In this document: positions 52,274-62,821 of the stretch, one piece after another | Layout of the letters: the number at the start of each line of letters is the position of its first letter | How positions within the stretch are numbered: position 1 is the first letter of the stretch | NCBI RefSeq assembly: GCF_001306175.1 | Contig: NZ_LGKN01000003.1 | Location: 806,001-870,000 of the forward strand | DNA length: 64,000 nt | DNA from: Ardenticatena maritima | GTDB taxonomy: Bacteria; Chloroflexota; Anaerolineae; Ardenticatenales; Ardenticatenaceae | Reading direction: 5' to 3' | Translations under genes and position numbers: made by a program | Notes under the pieces: model-generated | The model's database searches: none | Seen by the model: the letters and a program-made list of their open reading frames with translations, nothing else | Told to the model about the DNA's origin: nothing

Positions 52274-54502
52274 TTAGCGAAGCACCACCGGCAAGAAGAG
52301 CCGCCGCATCACAGCGAATGCATGTTCAAGCATGGCGCTTGCGCCGGAAGGATTGACCACTTTGACTGTGTAGAGCCCACTGGGCAACGGCGCAAAGGTG
52401 GCTTTGAGTTGATTGGCGCTCACATAGACCACGTTTGTCGCGGTGATCGGCGTGTTGGCAGCATCCAGCAAGACCACCTGCGCACCAGGCAAGAAGCCGC
52501 TCCCGCTCACCGTAAGTGTAGTGGTTACCCCAGGTTCGGCGGCAACAGGCGATACACTCGTAATTGTGAGCGCTTGACTGCTCGACACGAGGTCGGCATT
52601 CACTGCCCAGACAGTGCGCGTGAACATGGGGTCTTGCACCACCTGGAACGTGTAATACCCCGCCGTGAATTCAATGCGCAACGTGGTCGTGATCGTGTTG
52701 GGCGCATTGGTCTGCCGACGTGTCAATCCGCTGGGGAATTGCAACGCCGCCGAACCTTCTGTGGTGACAAGCGTAAATTCATAGAGCCCATCAACCGGCG
52801 CCTGGAACTGCACATGCGAAGCCATGCCATTGCTATCGGCAACGCCGCTAAACATTGATGGAATGGTAGGCACATCCATCACGTCTATCTGATAGGTGAT
52901 GGGTTGCGTATTCGCCCCATCCGCTTGTACATTCACCAGTTGCAAGCCATCCGTAATGGGGAATGTTTGCCAAACCGTTTCCCCGCCATAAATCGCCTGG
53001 CTTTGATAAAGGAGGGTGGTTCCATCGGCGGCATAAACACGCACGTACACTTTATCGCCCATAGCACCGTCAACCGTCATGCGTGCGTTGATCGCTCCAC
53101 CACTGGGGACATAGAGGGGGATCCATTCTTCACTGAACACATTTCCACTGCCCCCCAGGCTACCGCCGACAGCCATCCAGGGCAAGGTGTCATGCTGTGC
53201 GCCGCTGGCGGCAACTGCCACAGACCATTCATTGACCGGTTCGTTCGGGTCTTGCCAGAGTTCGAGCGTGTGCGTCCCCGCCGGCACATAGGCGCGGAAC
53301 GACGTGAGCGAGTCGGTAATGGTCTTCTGAATGTACATTGTATCCAAGAAGAACTGATACCGTCCCGCCGTGGACGTCAAATCAAAATCGTACAAACCAC
53401 TTTCGGGGAACGTCAGGCGGATGATGGAATGTCCGTTGTAAGGGCGGGCAGTTGCCCCATACGTGCGTCCGCTCCATGTGTATGCCGTCGAGGGAAGCAC
53501 ATCGACTGTAGCGGTGTAGGTCAACCCGGCGGTGTTTGTCTCCAACGCCTGGACGACCAAGGTGTTCAGCCCACTGTCAAGATGCGTTGTCGCCCAGTTT
53601 GTTTCCCCGCCATACACGTCTGTTGATGTGTACACAGGCGTAGCGCCATTGAACAACACAAATTGTAGCGCGTCGCCTGAATGACCTTCCACCTCAAAGC
53701 GGATGTTCACATCCGCCCCCTCAGGCACAAAGAGCGGAATGCGTTCCGTGGCAAAATTGCCACTCCCGCCAATCTCATGCCCGCTCTCCATCCACGGAAG
53801 CGTGTCAGCACCGCCTGCAAACGAGACGGATACTCGCCAGGTACTCATGGGTTGGGCGGGCTGTTGTTCGATACGGAACGTATGCACGCCCGCTTCCAGA
53901 TAGTAGACCGTATCACTTGGCGACGGTTCGGCGCCGCTGACCACATGCTTCTGGACATAGGTTTCATCAACAATAAAACGATACGCCCCTTGCGGCGCTT
54001 CCAGCGTGAAAGCATAGAGCCCACTTTGCGGCGCATTGACGCGGATTGTGGATTGCACGCCGTCATTCTGCGCGGTGCCTTCCCAAACCGTGACGCCATC
54101 CGCGAACGAGGGCAGCACATCCTCCACCCATACGGTGAGCGAGTAATTGAGCGCCCCGGCAGTGGCGTTTTGCAAGAGCACTGTTCCTCCATTGGTGAGT
54201 ATCAACGACCGCCAAGCCGTTTCACCACTCTGCACCGACCAAGTATCACCACCTGCGACAAGGTCCAGTGCATCGTTGGGGTTTCCACCCCACACCTTCA
54301 AACGCAAGTTTGCCGGGGTGCTGATATACGTAGGGAATGTCAACGTCTGACCGGGCTGAATGACACCCGAACTTGCCAGCACCAGGTCACCAGGATTGGC
54401 GGCAATGCTGGCGTCGGAAGGCGCCCACAGAGTGACCAGCCATGTGAGCAAAAAACCACCTACCAAGAGGAAAACGAATCGTTGAATGTGGGGGGAACGC
54501 AT
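52274..54502 (-). CDS. Large secreted repeat protein with TIG-like C-terminal domain
   Basis: 742 residues. An N-terminal signal peptide (FVFLLVGGFLLTWLVTLW) is followed by three related beta-rich modules. Modules two and three share DTLPWM, GGSGN, the I-P-L-F/Y-VP block and YGGET-W; each module ends with a Tyr-rich strand. An IPT/TIG-like Ig domain (ITSVSPVAAEPGVTTTLTVSGSGFLPGAQVVL) lies near 640-725, and the last residues are RRLFLPVVLR. The modules resemble bacterial pre-peptidase-type jelly-roll domains. No protease or glycosidase motif is visible. It is probably cell-surface or extracellular. The minus-strand start at 54502 has GGAG upstream. Confidence 0.85.
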   Translation of the reverse strand: MRSPHIQRFVFLLVGGFLLTWLVTLWAPSDASIAANPGDLVLASSGVIQPGQTLTFPTYISTPANLRLKVWGGNPNDALDLVAGGDTWSVQSGETAWRSLILTNGGTVLLQNATAGALNYSLTVWVEDVLPSFADGVTVWEGTAQNDGVQSTIRVNAPQSGLYAFTLEAPQGAYRFIVDETYVQKHVVSGAEPSPSDTVYYLEAGVHTFRIEQQPAQPMSTWRVSVSFAGGADTLPWMESGHEIGGSGNFATERIPLFVPEGADVNIRFEVEGHSGDALQFVLFNGATPVYTSTDVYGGETNWATTHLDSGLNTLVVQALETNTAGLTYTATVDVLPSTAYTWSGRTYGATARPYNGHSIIRLTFPESGLYDFDLTSTAGRYQFFLDTMYIQKTITDSLTSFRAYVPAGTHTLELWQDPNEPVNEWSVAVAASGAQHDTLPWMAVGGSLGGSGNVFSEEWIPLYVPSGGAINARMTVDGAMGDKVYVRVYAADGTTLLYQSQAIYGGETVWQTFPITDGLQLVNVQADGANTQPITYQIDVMDVPTIPSMFSGVADSNGMASHVQFQAPVDGLYEFTLVTTEGSAALQFPSGLTRRQTNAPNTITTTLRIEFTAGYYTFQVVQDPMFTRTVWAVNADLVSSSQALTITSVSPVAAEPGVTTTLTVSGSGFLPGAQVVLLDAANTPITATNVVYVSANQLKATFAPLPSGLYTVKVVNPSGASAMLEHAFAVMRRLFLPVVLR

Positions 54503-54662
54503 ACCTTACTCCTTTCAGGTTGTTTGGGGTGCGCTTGAATATGCATCACAAAGAAGCACAAGAAGACGAACCAGTCTCAGTATAAATCTTTCTTCCTGCT
54601 TTTTCAATAAACATTTGTATCATTCAACCCAGACAAAAGTCCTGCTCTCCGGGGGTTGCGCA
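54503..54662. other. Intergenic region upstream of the secreted protein gene
   Basis: About 160 AT-rich bases that should hold the promoter of the secreted-protein gene. No clear consensus or dyad is seen. Confidence 0.4.
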
Positions 54663-54697
54663 CAAAAAAACACCCCCAACATGTGCTGGGGGTGTTT
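54663..54697 (-). terminator. Terminator of the sdh operon
   Basis: An 11-bp perfect stem (54668-54678 with 54687-54697, 8-base loop). On the minus strand it is followed by seven U from the A-tract 54664-54670. It lies 21 bases past the sdhB stop. Confidence 0.9.
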
Positions 54698-54717
54698 GGC
54701 GTGCCTCGCCGACAGGT

Positions 54718-55428
54718 TTAGAGGCGGCTGAACAGCAACGCCTTCTTGACTTCGGCAATTGCCTCGGTGATCTTGATTTCACGCGGACAGGCGTTCGTGC
54801 AGTTATACACCGTGCGGCAGCGCCAAATGCCATCGGGTTCGTTGAGGATTTCCAGGCGCTGCGCCGCAGCGCGGTCGCGGCTGTCGAAGATAAAGCGGTG
54901 CGCTTGCACAATCGCCGCCGGCCCCACATATTCGCCACGCGCCCAGAACGAGGGGCACGACGTGGTACAGCACGCGCACAAAATGCACTTGGTCGTATCG
55001 TCAAAGACGGCACGCTCTTCAGGCGATTGGAGACGCTCACGCGGCGGCGGCGGCTCATCGTTGACAAAGTACGGCATGACTGAACGATATTGCGCCATGA
55101 AAGGTTCCATGTCCACCACCAAATCCTTGATGACGGGCAAGCCCAAAATGGGTTCGACCGTCACCACGGGCGCCACGTCGCGCAGCAGCACCTTGCACGC
55201 CAGGCGGTTGACGCCGTTGATACGCATGGCGTCCGAGCCGCAAATACCATGCCCGCAGGAGCGGCGCAATGTGAGCGTCCCGTCAATGTGCCATTTCACG
55301 TAGTGCAAGGCGTCGAGCACACGGTCGGTGGGGTCCATTTCAACGTCGTATTCCCCCCACCACGGTTCTTTGTCCTTTTCGGGGTTGAAGCGCTTGATGC
55401 GCAGTTTCACCTTGATGGTCTCAGCCAT
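54718..55428 (-). CDS. sdhB: Succinate dehydrogenase/fumarate reductase iron-sulfur subunit
   Basis: 236 residues. Ligands for all three clusters are visible: [2Fe-2S] in RSCGHGICGSDAMRI with the later Cys in NRLAC, then CILCACCTTSCPS and CRTVYNCTNACPREI for the [4Fe-4S] and [3Fe-4S] centres. It passes electrons from SdhA to the membrane anchor. GAGGAGTG precedes the start, 17 bases after sdhA. Confidence 0.96.
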   Translation of the reverse strand: MAETIKVKLRIKRFNPEKDKEPWWGEYDVEMDPTDRVLDALHYVKWHIDGTLTLRRSCGHGICGSDAMRINGVNRLACKVLLRDVAPVVTVEPILGLPVIKDLVVDMEPFMAQYRSVMPYFVNDEPPPPRERLQSPEERAVFDDTTKCILCACCTTSCPSFWARGEYVGPAAIVQAHRFIFDSRDRAAAQRLEILNEPDGIWRCRTVYNCTNACPREIKITEAIAEVKKALLFSRL

Positions 55429-55445
55429 AGTTCACTCCTCGCAGG

Positions 55446-57176
<1,731 letters not shown>

Positions 57177-57202
57177 AGAATTCTCCTCCTAGGCGTTCTC
57201 GG

Positions 57203-57592
57203 TTAGGCCCGGAACGTAAAAATGACATATGAGCCCATCAGCATAAGCGCGAAGTAGAGCAAGTAGAGCAAGATTTTCAGCGTGACGCGGACACCACCGC
57301 GGAAGTAATCATCAATGATGTAGCGCATGCCGTTTGTGCCGTGCGTGAACGCAAACACCAGCAAGAACGTATCGTAAATGCGCCAGAGGGGGTTTTCCCA
57401 GCGTTCCGCAATCAGGGCAAAATCAATGTTGGCTACCCCCACCACAAAGTGCATGTAGAAGAGGTGCCCCACTGCAATCAGAAGCAGCAGGATACCGCTC
57501 ACACGCATGAAGAACCAGGCGAACAACTCAAAGTTGCTCGACCGCTCCATGCGCTGTTCGGCCGAACGGACGGAGGTCAGTGCTTCAAACAT
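57203..57592 (-). CDS. sdhD: Succinate dehydrogenase membrane anchor subunit SdhD
   Basis: 129 residues with three membrane helices. The second helix region LIAVGHLFYMHFVVG and the later FTHGTNGMRYIIDDYF carry histidines suited to heme b or quinone binding. Short hydrophobic SdhD proteins are poorly conserved, and the identification rests on topology, the HGTNGMRYIIDDY block and operon position. Confidence 0.9.
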   Translation of the reverse strand: MFEALTSVRSAEQRMERSSNFELFAWFFMRVSGILLLLIAVGHLFYMHFVVGVANIDFALIAERWENPLWRIYDTFLLVFAFTHGTNGMRYIIDDYFRGGVRVTLKILLYLLYFALMLMGSYVIFTFRA

Positions 57593-57603
57593 GGACAGCC
57601 TCC

Positions 57604-57999
57604 TTAGTGGCTCAGAATTTCAATCAGGATGGCAATGGTGGACGGGATGAACACCGCCAGGAAAATGACCGTCTGAATCCAGACGCCCTGGCGCTGATAG
57701 CGCCACAACGACGGCCAAAAGTCCATAATGGTGATGCGAATGCCGTTGAACGCGTGGAAGAGCAATCCGAAGAAGAGGAAAATGTGCCCGATACGCGCCC
57801 ACGGTTGGTGATAGAGGAACACGAGTTCGTTGAAAACGTCTTCGCCGAAACTCATCAAGAAAATATCGAAAATGTGCAACGCGAGGAAAAGGAACACCCC
57901 GATACCGGTGAGGCGATGCAAGAGCCAAGCCCACTGGCCTTCACGCCCTCGGTACCGCAGGCCTTCCTTCACTAACAGACGAAGGCCACTTTGTACCAT
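57604..57999 (-). CDS. sdhC: Succinate dehydrogenase cytochrome b556 subunit SdhC
   Basis: 131 residues from the ATG at 57999 with AGGAGGAAGCGC upstream. The longer frame to 58077 would cross the promoter. SdhC signature GQWAWLLHRLTGIGVFLFLALHIFDIF with heme-type histidines, then FHAFNGIRITIMDF. Three helices. First gene of the sdhCDAB operon. Confidence 0.93.
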   Translation of the reverse strand: MVQSGLRLLVKEGLRYRGREGQWAWLLHRLTGIGVFLFLALHIFDIFLMSFGEDVFNELVFLYHQPWARIGHIFLFFGLLFHAFNGIRITIMDFWPSLWRYQRQGVWIQTVIFLAVFIPSTIAILIEILSH

Positions 58000-58051
58000 G
58001 CGCTTCCTCCTTTGGAGTCTGTTGTGAGCGGATAGAGCAATGCAGCCGCCA

Positions 58052-58080
58052 TTATACGACCATTCTACAAGTGCCACAAG
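58052..58080 (-). promoter_or_regulatory. Promoter of the sdh operon
   Basis: On the minus strand TTGTGG (58080-58075) and a perfect TATAAT (58057-58052) are separated by 17 bases, about 50 bases before sdhC. Confidence 0.75.
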
Positions 58081-58216
58081 CCACTTTGCCAGAATGCCTT
58101 GTTGCTGAGTAATTCACTCAAGAATGTGAAAAAGTGAACAAAGCGGGGGTGCTTTTTGGCATGCCGGTTGTGCTACACCTTGCCCCGCGGGGGCACGAAG
58201 GTGTTTTGCGCTCTAC

Positions 58217-58245
58217 TTGCACAAGCGTATGGGCAATGCTACTTT
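58217..58245 (+). promoter_or_regulatory. Possible promoter of the DUF3592-like gene
   Basis: TTGCAC (58217-58222) and TACTTT (58240-58245) with a 17-base spacer, about 40 bases before the start. The -10 match is weak. Confidence 0.35.
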
Positions 58246-58283
58246 GCATACGTGCTGCTCGTCTATCCAAAGGAGTTCTCTTG

Positions 58284-58739
58284 ATGTTGAGGCGCATCCC
58301 GCTGACGAAACCCGTCACCTGGATTGGGCTGATTTTGCTGGTGTTGGGAGCACTACTGCTCCGGCATGGGTGGCGCTGGTACCATGAAACACACAATCGG
58401 CTGGCGACCTATGCCCGCACAGAAGGGCAAGTTGTGGCGCTGGTGGCGGAGGTCAAGGATGACGAGGATGGCAACATTGTGTGGCACCCCGTGGTGGAAT
58501 TTACGACGGCCTCGGGGGAGCGTGTGCAATTTCAGGAGACAAGCGGGTTCGGTTTTCGCGCATTCGCGCCGCACGTGGGGCAAACGGTGGATGTGGTGTA
58601 CAATCCCGACACCCCCGAAGAGGCCATGCTGGCTTCGTGGCTGACGCTCTGGTTCCCGGTTGTCGGGCTGGGATGCCTGGGCGGCGTGACGTTGTTCTTT
58701 GGGCTGGTGCTCTTGCTGGAAGCATGGAGTGCTGAATAG
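58284..58739 (+). CDS. DUF3592-like membrane protein
   Basis: 151 residues from the ATG at 58284 (AAAGGAG upstream). Two membrane helices (about 13-30 and 125-145) enclose an extracytoplasmic beta domain with ATYARTEGQVVALVAEV, WHPVVEFTTASGERVQFQE and VDVVYNPDTPEEA, the pattern of DUF3592. Function unknown. Confidence 0.82.
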   Translation: MLRRIPLTKPVTWIGLILLVLGALLLRHGWRWYHETHNRLATYARTEGQVVALVAEVKDDEDGNIVWHPVVEFTTASGERVQFQETSGFGFRAFAPHVGQTVDVVYNPDTPEEAMLASWLTLWFPVVGLGCLGGVTLFFGLVLLLEAWSAE

Positions 58740-58799
58740 GCAAGCGCGCGCCCTTCTGCTATAACAAACACGCGCACACTTGAAGAAACGACCGAGGCG

Positions 58800-59147
58800 A
58801 TGAGGATGTATCAACGACGCAAACGCTTTGCCTGGATGCGCGGTTGCGCTTACTGGACGATTGGGATGACCGTGCCGTTTTATTGCACGGCGATTTTGGT
58901 CTTGCAATGGGACGAGTGGTTTTCGCCCTTGCTCTCGCGGCTCATGCCCCGCCTGCTTGAAATTGTGCTGACCCCCGCCGGGCTTATCACCATTGCCATT
59001 TTCATGCTCATCCTGCTGACTGAGCCGTTTCACGGCGGCGTTTCCACAAGTGCGCAAGTGGGCATGCAACTCCTCGACCCCGTTGGGTGTCTGGTGGTGC
59101 TGTTGCTGCTCACCATTTTGGCGATTGTGCTGATTGCACTTCTTTGA
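58800..59147 (+). CDS. Small membrane protein, 115 residues
   Basis: Basic N-terminus (MYQRRKRFAWMRG) and three hydrophobic segments (about 15-37, 55-75, 93-115). ATGs at 58800 and 58806 are both possible, and the ribosome site is weak (CGAGGCG). I do not recognise a family. It ends three bases before the converging mscS-type gene. Confidence 0.6.
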   Translation: MRMYQRRKRFAWMRGCAYWTIGMTVPFYCTAILVLQWDEWFSPLLSRLMPRLLEIVLTPAGLITIAIFMLILLTEPFHGGVSTSAQVGMQLLDPVGCLVVLLLLTILAIVLIALL

Positions 59148-59149
59148 AG

Positions 59150-59932
59150 TCAGCCTTTCAACGGGACGCCAGCCGCCGCCAATTTACGCTGGATGAACGC
59201 CATCAGGCGCGGGCGCACTTCGGCGCCATGCCCATATTCGGCTTTGGCAAGCACCAGCAGTTCGGCGGTTTCGCCCAGCGTCGTTTCCTCGGCAATGACG
59301 CGCCACGGTTCCAGAAGCGCCGGAAGCGCCTGGAACGCTTCTTCCGCCGCCGTTTCAAGCACGGTGATGGCTTCTTCCAGATGCTCGCTGGGGATACGCA
59401 CGCGCACTGAGGCATTGGAAAACTGCCCGCGGCTGAAATTGCGCACGATACGAATTTCGCCATTGGGCACAACGTATTGCTCGCCGAGCCGCCCCCGAAT
59501 CCAGGTGGTGCGCACATTCACCTGCTCGATGACGCCTTCAATGCCGACAACTTCGACTTTTTCGCCCACGGCAAACGTGTCTTCAAACAAAAAACTGATG
59601 CCAGCCATAAAATCGCTGATAATGGGGCGGGCGCTCAACCCAAACGCGGCGCTGAACAAGCCAATCCCCCACACAAGCGTATCGGCGCTGACAAACTGCG
59701 CCAGCGATGCAATGGTCGCCGCGACAAACGCCACAAGTGAGATCAGGCTCGCAATCAGTTCTTCCAGCGTATCCAGCCGCTGCGGGCGCGCGTAGGGATG
59801 CAAGCGCCGCATACGCGCCACACGCCCAGCCATGCGCCGCGAGAAACGCGCGACAAACCAGGCGAGCGCATAAAACAGCACAATCGCTAGAAATTCATTG
59901 CGAGTTATCGTGTTCAGTGTCTCCACCGGCAT
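59150..59932 (-). CDS. Small-conductance mechanosensitive channel (MscS family)
   Basis: 260 residues from the ATG at 59932 (AGAGGGG upstream). Three N-terminal helices, then the pore-lining and beta-domain signature FGLSARPIISDFMAGISFLFEDTFAVGEKVEV and RTTWIRGRLGEQYVVPNGEIRIVRNFSR. Gates open under membrane tension to relieve osmotic shock. Length fits the short MscS group. Confidence 0.93.
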   Translation of the reverse strand: MPVETLNTITRNEFLAIVLFYALAWFVARFSRRMAGRVARMRRLHPYARPQRLDTLEELIASLISLVAFVAATIASLAQFVSADTLVWGIGLFSAAFGLSARPIISDFMAGISFLFEDTFAVGEKVEVVGIEGVIEQVNVRTTWIRGRLGEQYVVPNGEIRIVRNFSRGQFSNASVRVRIPSEHLEEAITVLETAAEEAFQALPALLEPWRVIAEETTLGETAELLVLAKAEYGHGAEVRPRLMAFIQRKLAAAGVPLKG

Positions 59933-59959
59933 ACACACCCCTCTTTTCAGGCAGAGCGC

Positions 59960-60775
59960 TCACCCGCCACGCCACAGCGCCAACACAAAGCAGAAAAGCC
60001 CAAAGCCCCAACACCAGTAGGCAAACAGGTGCAAAGTCGCGCGCTGCAGATAGCGCATCAGAAACCCGATGCTCACATAGCCGGTGAACGCTGCGGCAAG
60101 AAACCCAAGCCCCACAGGGAGCAGGGTGGCACTGTCCACACCGGCGCTGAGCAAGTCAAGCGTTTTTTTCGCCCCAGCGCCAAACACGATGGGCGCCATC
60201 AGCAAGAAACTGAAACGCGCCGCCGTTGCGCGGTCCAGCCCACGCAGCAAGCCCGCCGCGATGGTACTGCCGCTACGAGAGATGCCGGGCGTAATTGCCA
60301 GGGCTTGCGCGAACCCAATCACCAGCGCATCGGGCACCCCCATGTCGGACAAAGTTTTGCCCGATTGTCGCCAGCGCTCGCTCAACCAGAGCAAGCATCC
60401 CGTTCCCATCAGGAAGAGCGCCACCCATTGCGGTTTCCCAAACAGCGCTTCAAATTGGCTTTCCAGCAACAGACCAATCACTGCTGCGGGGAGTGTGCCA
60501 ACGATGAGCAACCAGCCCAGGCGCGTTTGGTCGCCCCACACCTGGCCGCGTACCAAACCGCTCAAAAAATTGCGCGCAATCTCCCAAAAATCGCGCCAGA
60601 AAAAGGAAAGCACCGCCAACAATGTGCCCCAGTGTACAATCGCATCGTAGGTCAAGCCGGGGTCTTCCCAGCCCAACAACCAGGGCACAAGCACCAAATG
60701 CCCGCTACTTGAAATGGGGATAAATTCCGTTGCCCCCTGCACGATGCCTAAAATGATGGCTTGCACAAGATCCAT
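59960..60775 (-). CDS. uppP: Undecaprenyl-diphosphatase (BacA/UppP)
   Basis: 271 residues, multiple helices. Active-site segments QGATEFIPISSSGHLVLVPWLLG and ITPGISRSGSTIAAGLLRG are intact. It recycles undecaprenyl pyrophosphate for peptidoglycan and other envelope polymers and confers bacitracin tolerance. Confidence 0.96.
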   Translation of the reverse strand: MDLVQAIILGIVQGATEFIPISSSGHLVLVPWLLGWEDPGLTYDAIVHWGTLLAVLSFFWRDFWEIARNFLSGLVRGQVWGDQTRLGWLLIVGTLPAAVIGLLLESQFEALFGKPQWVALFLMGTGCLLWLSERWRQSGKTLSDMGVPDALVIGFAQALAITPGISRSGSTIAAGLLRGLDRATAARFSFLLMAPIVFGAGAKKTLDLLSAGVDSATLLPVGLGFLAAAFTGYVSIGFLMRYLQRATLHLFAYWCWGFGLFCFVLALWRGG

Positions 60776-61003
60776 ACACCTTCTCCGTGTTGTCAGGTTG
60801 ACATGGGCGGCGGGGAGTATAGCATGCCGCCATCAAGAGGCGAATAGGAGCACGTTCAAGCCGGCACTGATTGCCTTTTGGAGCGGGCGCCTGCAAAAAC
60901 TAGAAGCCTATACGGCGTGGGTTGAAACACACTACATCTTCGATAGGTATTTTGGGCGCTCGCACCCTGTGTATCGGCGAGCGCCCAACGAGTAAACCGC
61001 GGC
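60776..61003. other. Intergenic region with one GC-rich hairpin
   Basis: About 230 bases upstream of uppP (-) and downstream of the flavin reductase gene (-). A 10-bp perfect stem (60954-60963 with 60977-60986, 13-base loop) lies 18 bases past the flavin reductase stop and probably ends that operon, although no U-tract follows. No gene is supported. Confidence 0.5.
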
Positions 61004-61639
61004 TCAAGTATGCGAAGGGCGAATGCGTGAAGGGGGACGCGGAACGTGCACAATCTCGCGCACGAGACAGTACTCGCCCCCCGCCAAGCGCCCAACTGGT
61101 TTGAGGGCGCGAATGTCAATTTTGTCGCCGTCGAGCAGGAGATCGTCGGCGACATGCACATGCACGACTTCACCAATCACCACACTCCCCGCCCCCGGTT
61201 CGTGCCCGACATCGTAGATATGCACCACACGGCACTCAAAGTGAATCGGGCTTTCCGCCACGCGCGGCGGGCGCACCACCACCGACGGCATCGGTGTCAG
61301 CCCGGCATAGGCGAATTCGTCCACATCAGGGGGCAACTCCGTCGAAGTGAGGTTCATGGCGTCGAGCAAGTCCTCGGTCACAATGTTCACCACAAATTCG
61401 CCCGTTGCGCGCACGTTGCGCAAGGTGTCTTTGGGCGCGCCGTCAGTACTCCGCACGCCGGGGCAAAACAGCACATGCGGCGGGTTGGAGCAAATGGCGT
61501 TGAAGAACGAAAAGGGCGCCAGGTTGGGGCGTCCTTCCACATCAACGGTGGAAATCCAGCCGATGGGTCGCGGAACAATAGCGCCCGTCAGGAGTTTGTA
61601 CATCGAACGCCAGGGAATGTCGTGTGCGTTGCGCTCCAT
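61004..61639 (-). CDS. Flavin reductase-like FMN-binding protein
   Basis: 211 residues from the ATG at 61639, which overlaps the hmgA stop by one base. Split-barrel flavin reductase fold: LTGAIVPRPIGWISTVDVEGRPNLAPFSFFNAICSNPP, then DTLRNVRATGEFVVNIV and a C-terminal HFECRVVHIYDV region. It probably binds FMN. Coupling to homogentisate dioxygenase suggests a role in aromatic amino acid breakdown, perhaps feeding reduced flavin to a monooxygenase not in the window. Confidence 0.87.
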   Translation of the reverse strand: MERNAHDIPWRSMYKLLTGAIVPRPIGWISTVDVEGRPNLAPFSFFNAICSNPPHVLFCPGVRSTDGAPKDTLRNVRATGEFVVNIVTEDLLDAMNLTSTELPPDVDEFAYAGLTPMPSVVVRPPRVAESPIHFECRVVHIYDVGHEPGAGSVVIGEVVHVHVADDLLLDGDKIDIRALKPVGRLAGGEYCLVREIVHVPRPPSRIRPSHT

Positions 61640-62805
61640 CAGGTCCCGTCTCCTTCCAGCCAGGATGCCCAGTAGTTTTCCTTTTCCAATTCGAGCGCGT
61701 CCGCTGTGACCTGCAAGGGGCGGAACGTGTCCACCATGACCGCCAACTCTTCGGTGCTGGTTTTGCCGATACTGGCTTCGGTTGCGCCGGGTTGTGGACC
61801 ATGCGGCAAGCCAAAGGGGTGCAGTGTAATATCGCACCGCTCAATCCCCTTGCGCGACATGAAGTTGCCCTCGCAGTAGTAAATCACTTCATCGGAATTG
61901 ACGTTGGAGTGGTTGTAGGGCGCTGGAATCGCCTCAGGGTGGTAGTCGTACAGGCGCGGCACAAACGAGCAGACCACAAAGTTGAAGGCTTCAAAGGTCT
62001 GGTGAACAGGCGGCGGCTGGTGAATTTTGCCAGTGATGGGCATGAAATCGTGAATGTTGAAAATCCAGGGGTAGAGATACCCATCCCAGCCCACCACATC
62101 AAAGGGATGATGGTCCAGAATGTGGCGCGTGAGACGATTGCGCACCTTGACACGCACCTCAAACTCGCCGCGCTCGGTGAACGTTTCAAGCACTTGCGGC
62201 ACGCGGAAGTCGCGCTCGCAATAGGGGGCGTGTTCCAGCAATTGCCCATACTTGTTGCGATAGCGTTTCGGCGGTTCGATTTGCGAGGGGGCTTCGATGG
62301 TGAAGAAACGCGCTTCGGGCGTGGTCAGTTCCATCATCCAGGTCACGCCGAACGGAATGATAATGTAATCGCCGGGCATAAATTCAAGCCGCCCAAACTG
62401 CGACCGCAAAACCCCTTCGCCCTCATGCACAAACCAGACTTCGTATGATTGCGCATTGCGGTAAAAGTAGGTCATGCTCTCCGTTGGGCGGCTCACCCCC
62501 AGTTGCACGTCATCGTTGCCCATGAGCACGCGCCGCGACGAAAGCGCATCCCCGCCGGCGGGAATGTCCGCTGTGGCAAACGCACGGTGGCGAAGCGGTC
62601 CAAAATCCACGTAGTTGGGCAACGCGGGCCCCAAATCTTCGATATGTTTGACGCGGGGCGGCAAAAAGTAGTGGTACAAGATGGATTGGATTCCCGAAAA
62701 GCCTTCCAGCCCCATGACTTCTTCACGATACAAGCCGCCATCAGGCTTGCGGAATTGCACATGCCGCTTCTGCGGGATTTCCCCCAAGCGGTGATAGAAA
62801 GGCAT
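61639..62805 (-). CDS. hmgA: Homogentisate 1,2-dioxygenase family protein
   Basis: 388 residues, shorter than the roughly 440-residue animal and proteobacterial form. Cupin architecture with QSYEVWFVHEGEGVLRSQFGRLEFMPGDYIIIPFG, the DVVGWDGYLYPWIFNIHDFMPITGKIHQPPPVHQTF block and the metal-ligand region APYNHSNVNSDEVIYYCEGNF. It opens the homogentisate ring to maleylacetoacetate. The neighbours fumarylacetoacetase and the hpd tail support the pathway. Named by family and context. Confidence 0.88.
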   Translation of the reverse strand: MPFYHRLGEIPQKRHVQFRKPDGGLYREEVMGLEGFSGIQSILYHYFLPPRVKHIEDLGPALPNYVDFGPLRHRAFATADIPAGGDALSSRRVLMGNDDVQLGVSRPTESMTYFYRNAQSYEVWFVHEGEGVLRSQFGRLEFMPGDYIIIPFGVTWMMELTTPEARFFTIEAPSQIEPPKRYRNKYGQLLEHAPYCERDFRVPQVLETFTERGEFEVRVKVRNRLTRHILDHHPFDVVGWDGYLYPWIFNIHDFMPITGKIHQPPPVHQTFEAFNFVVCSFVPRLYDYHPEAIPAPYNHSNVNSDEVIYYCEGNFMSRKGIERCDITLHPFGLPHGPQPGATEASIGKTSTEELAVMVDTFRPLQVTADALELEKENYWASWLEGDGT

Positions 62806-62821
62806 CGTTGCCTCCTTTCAT

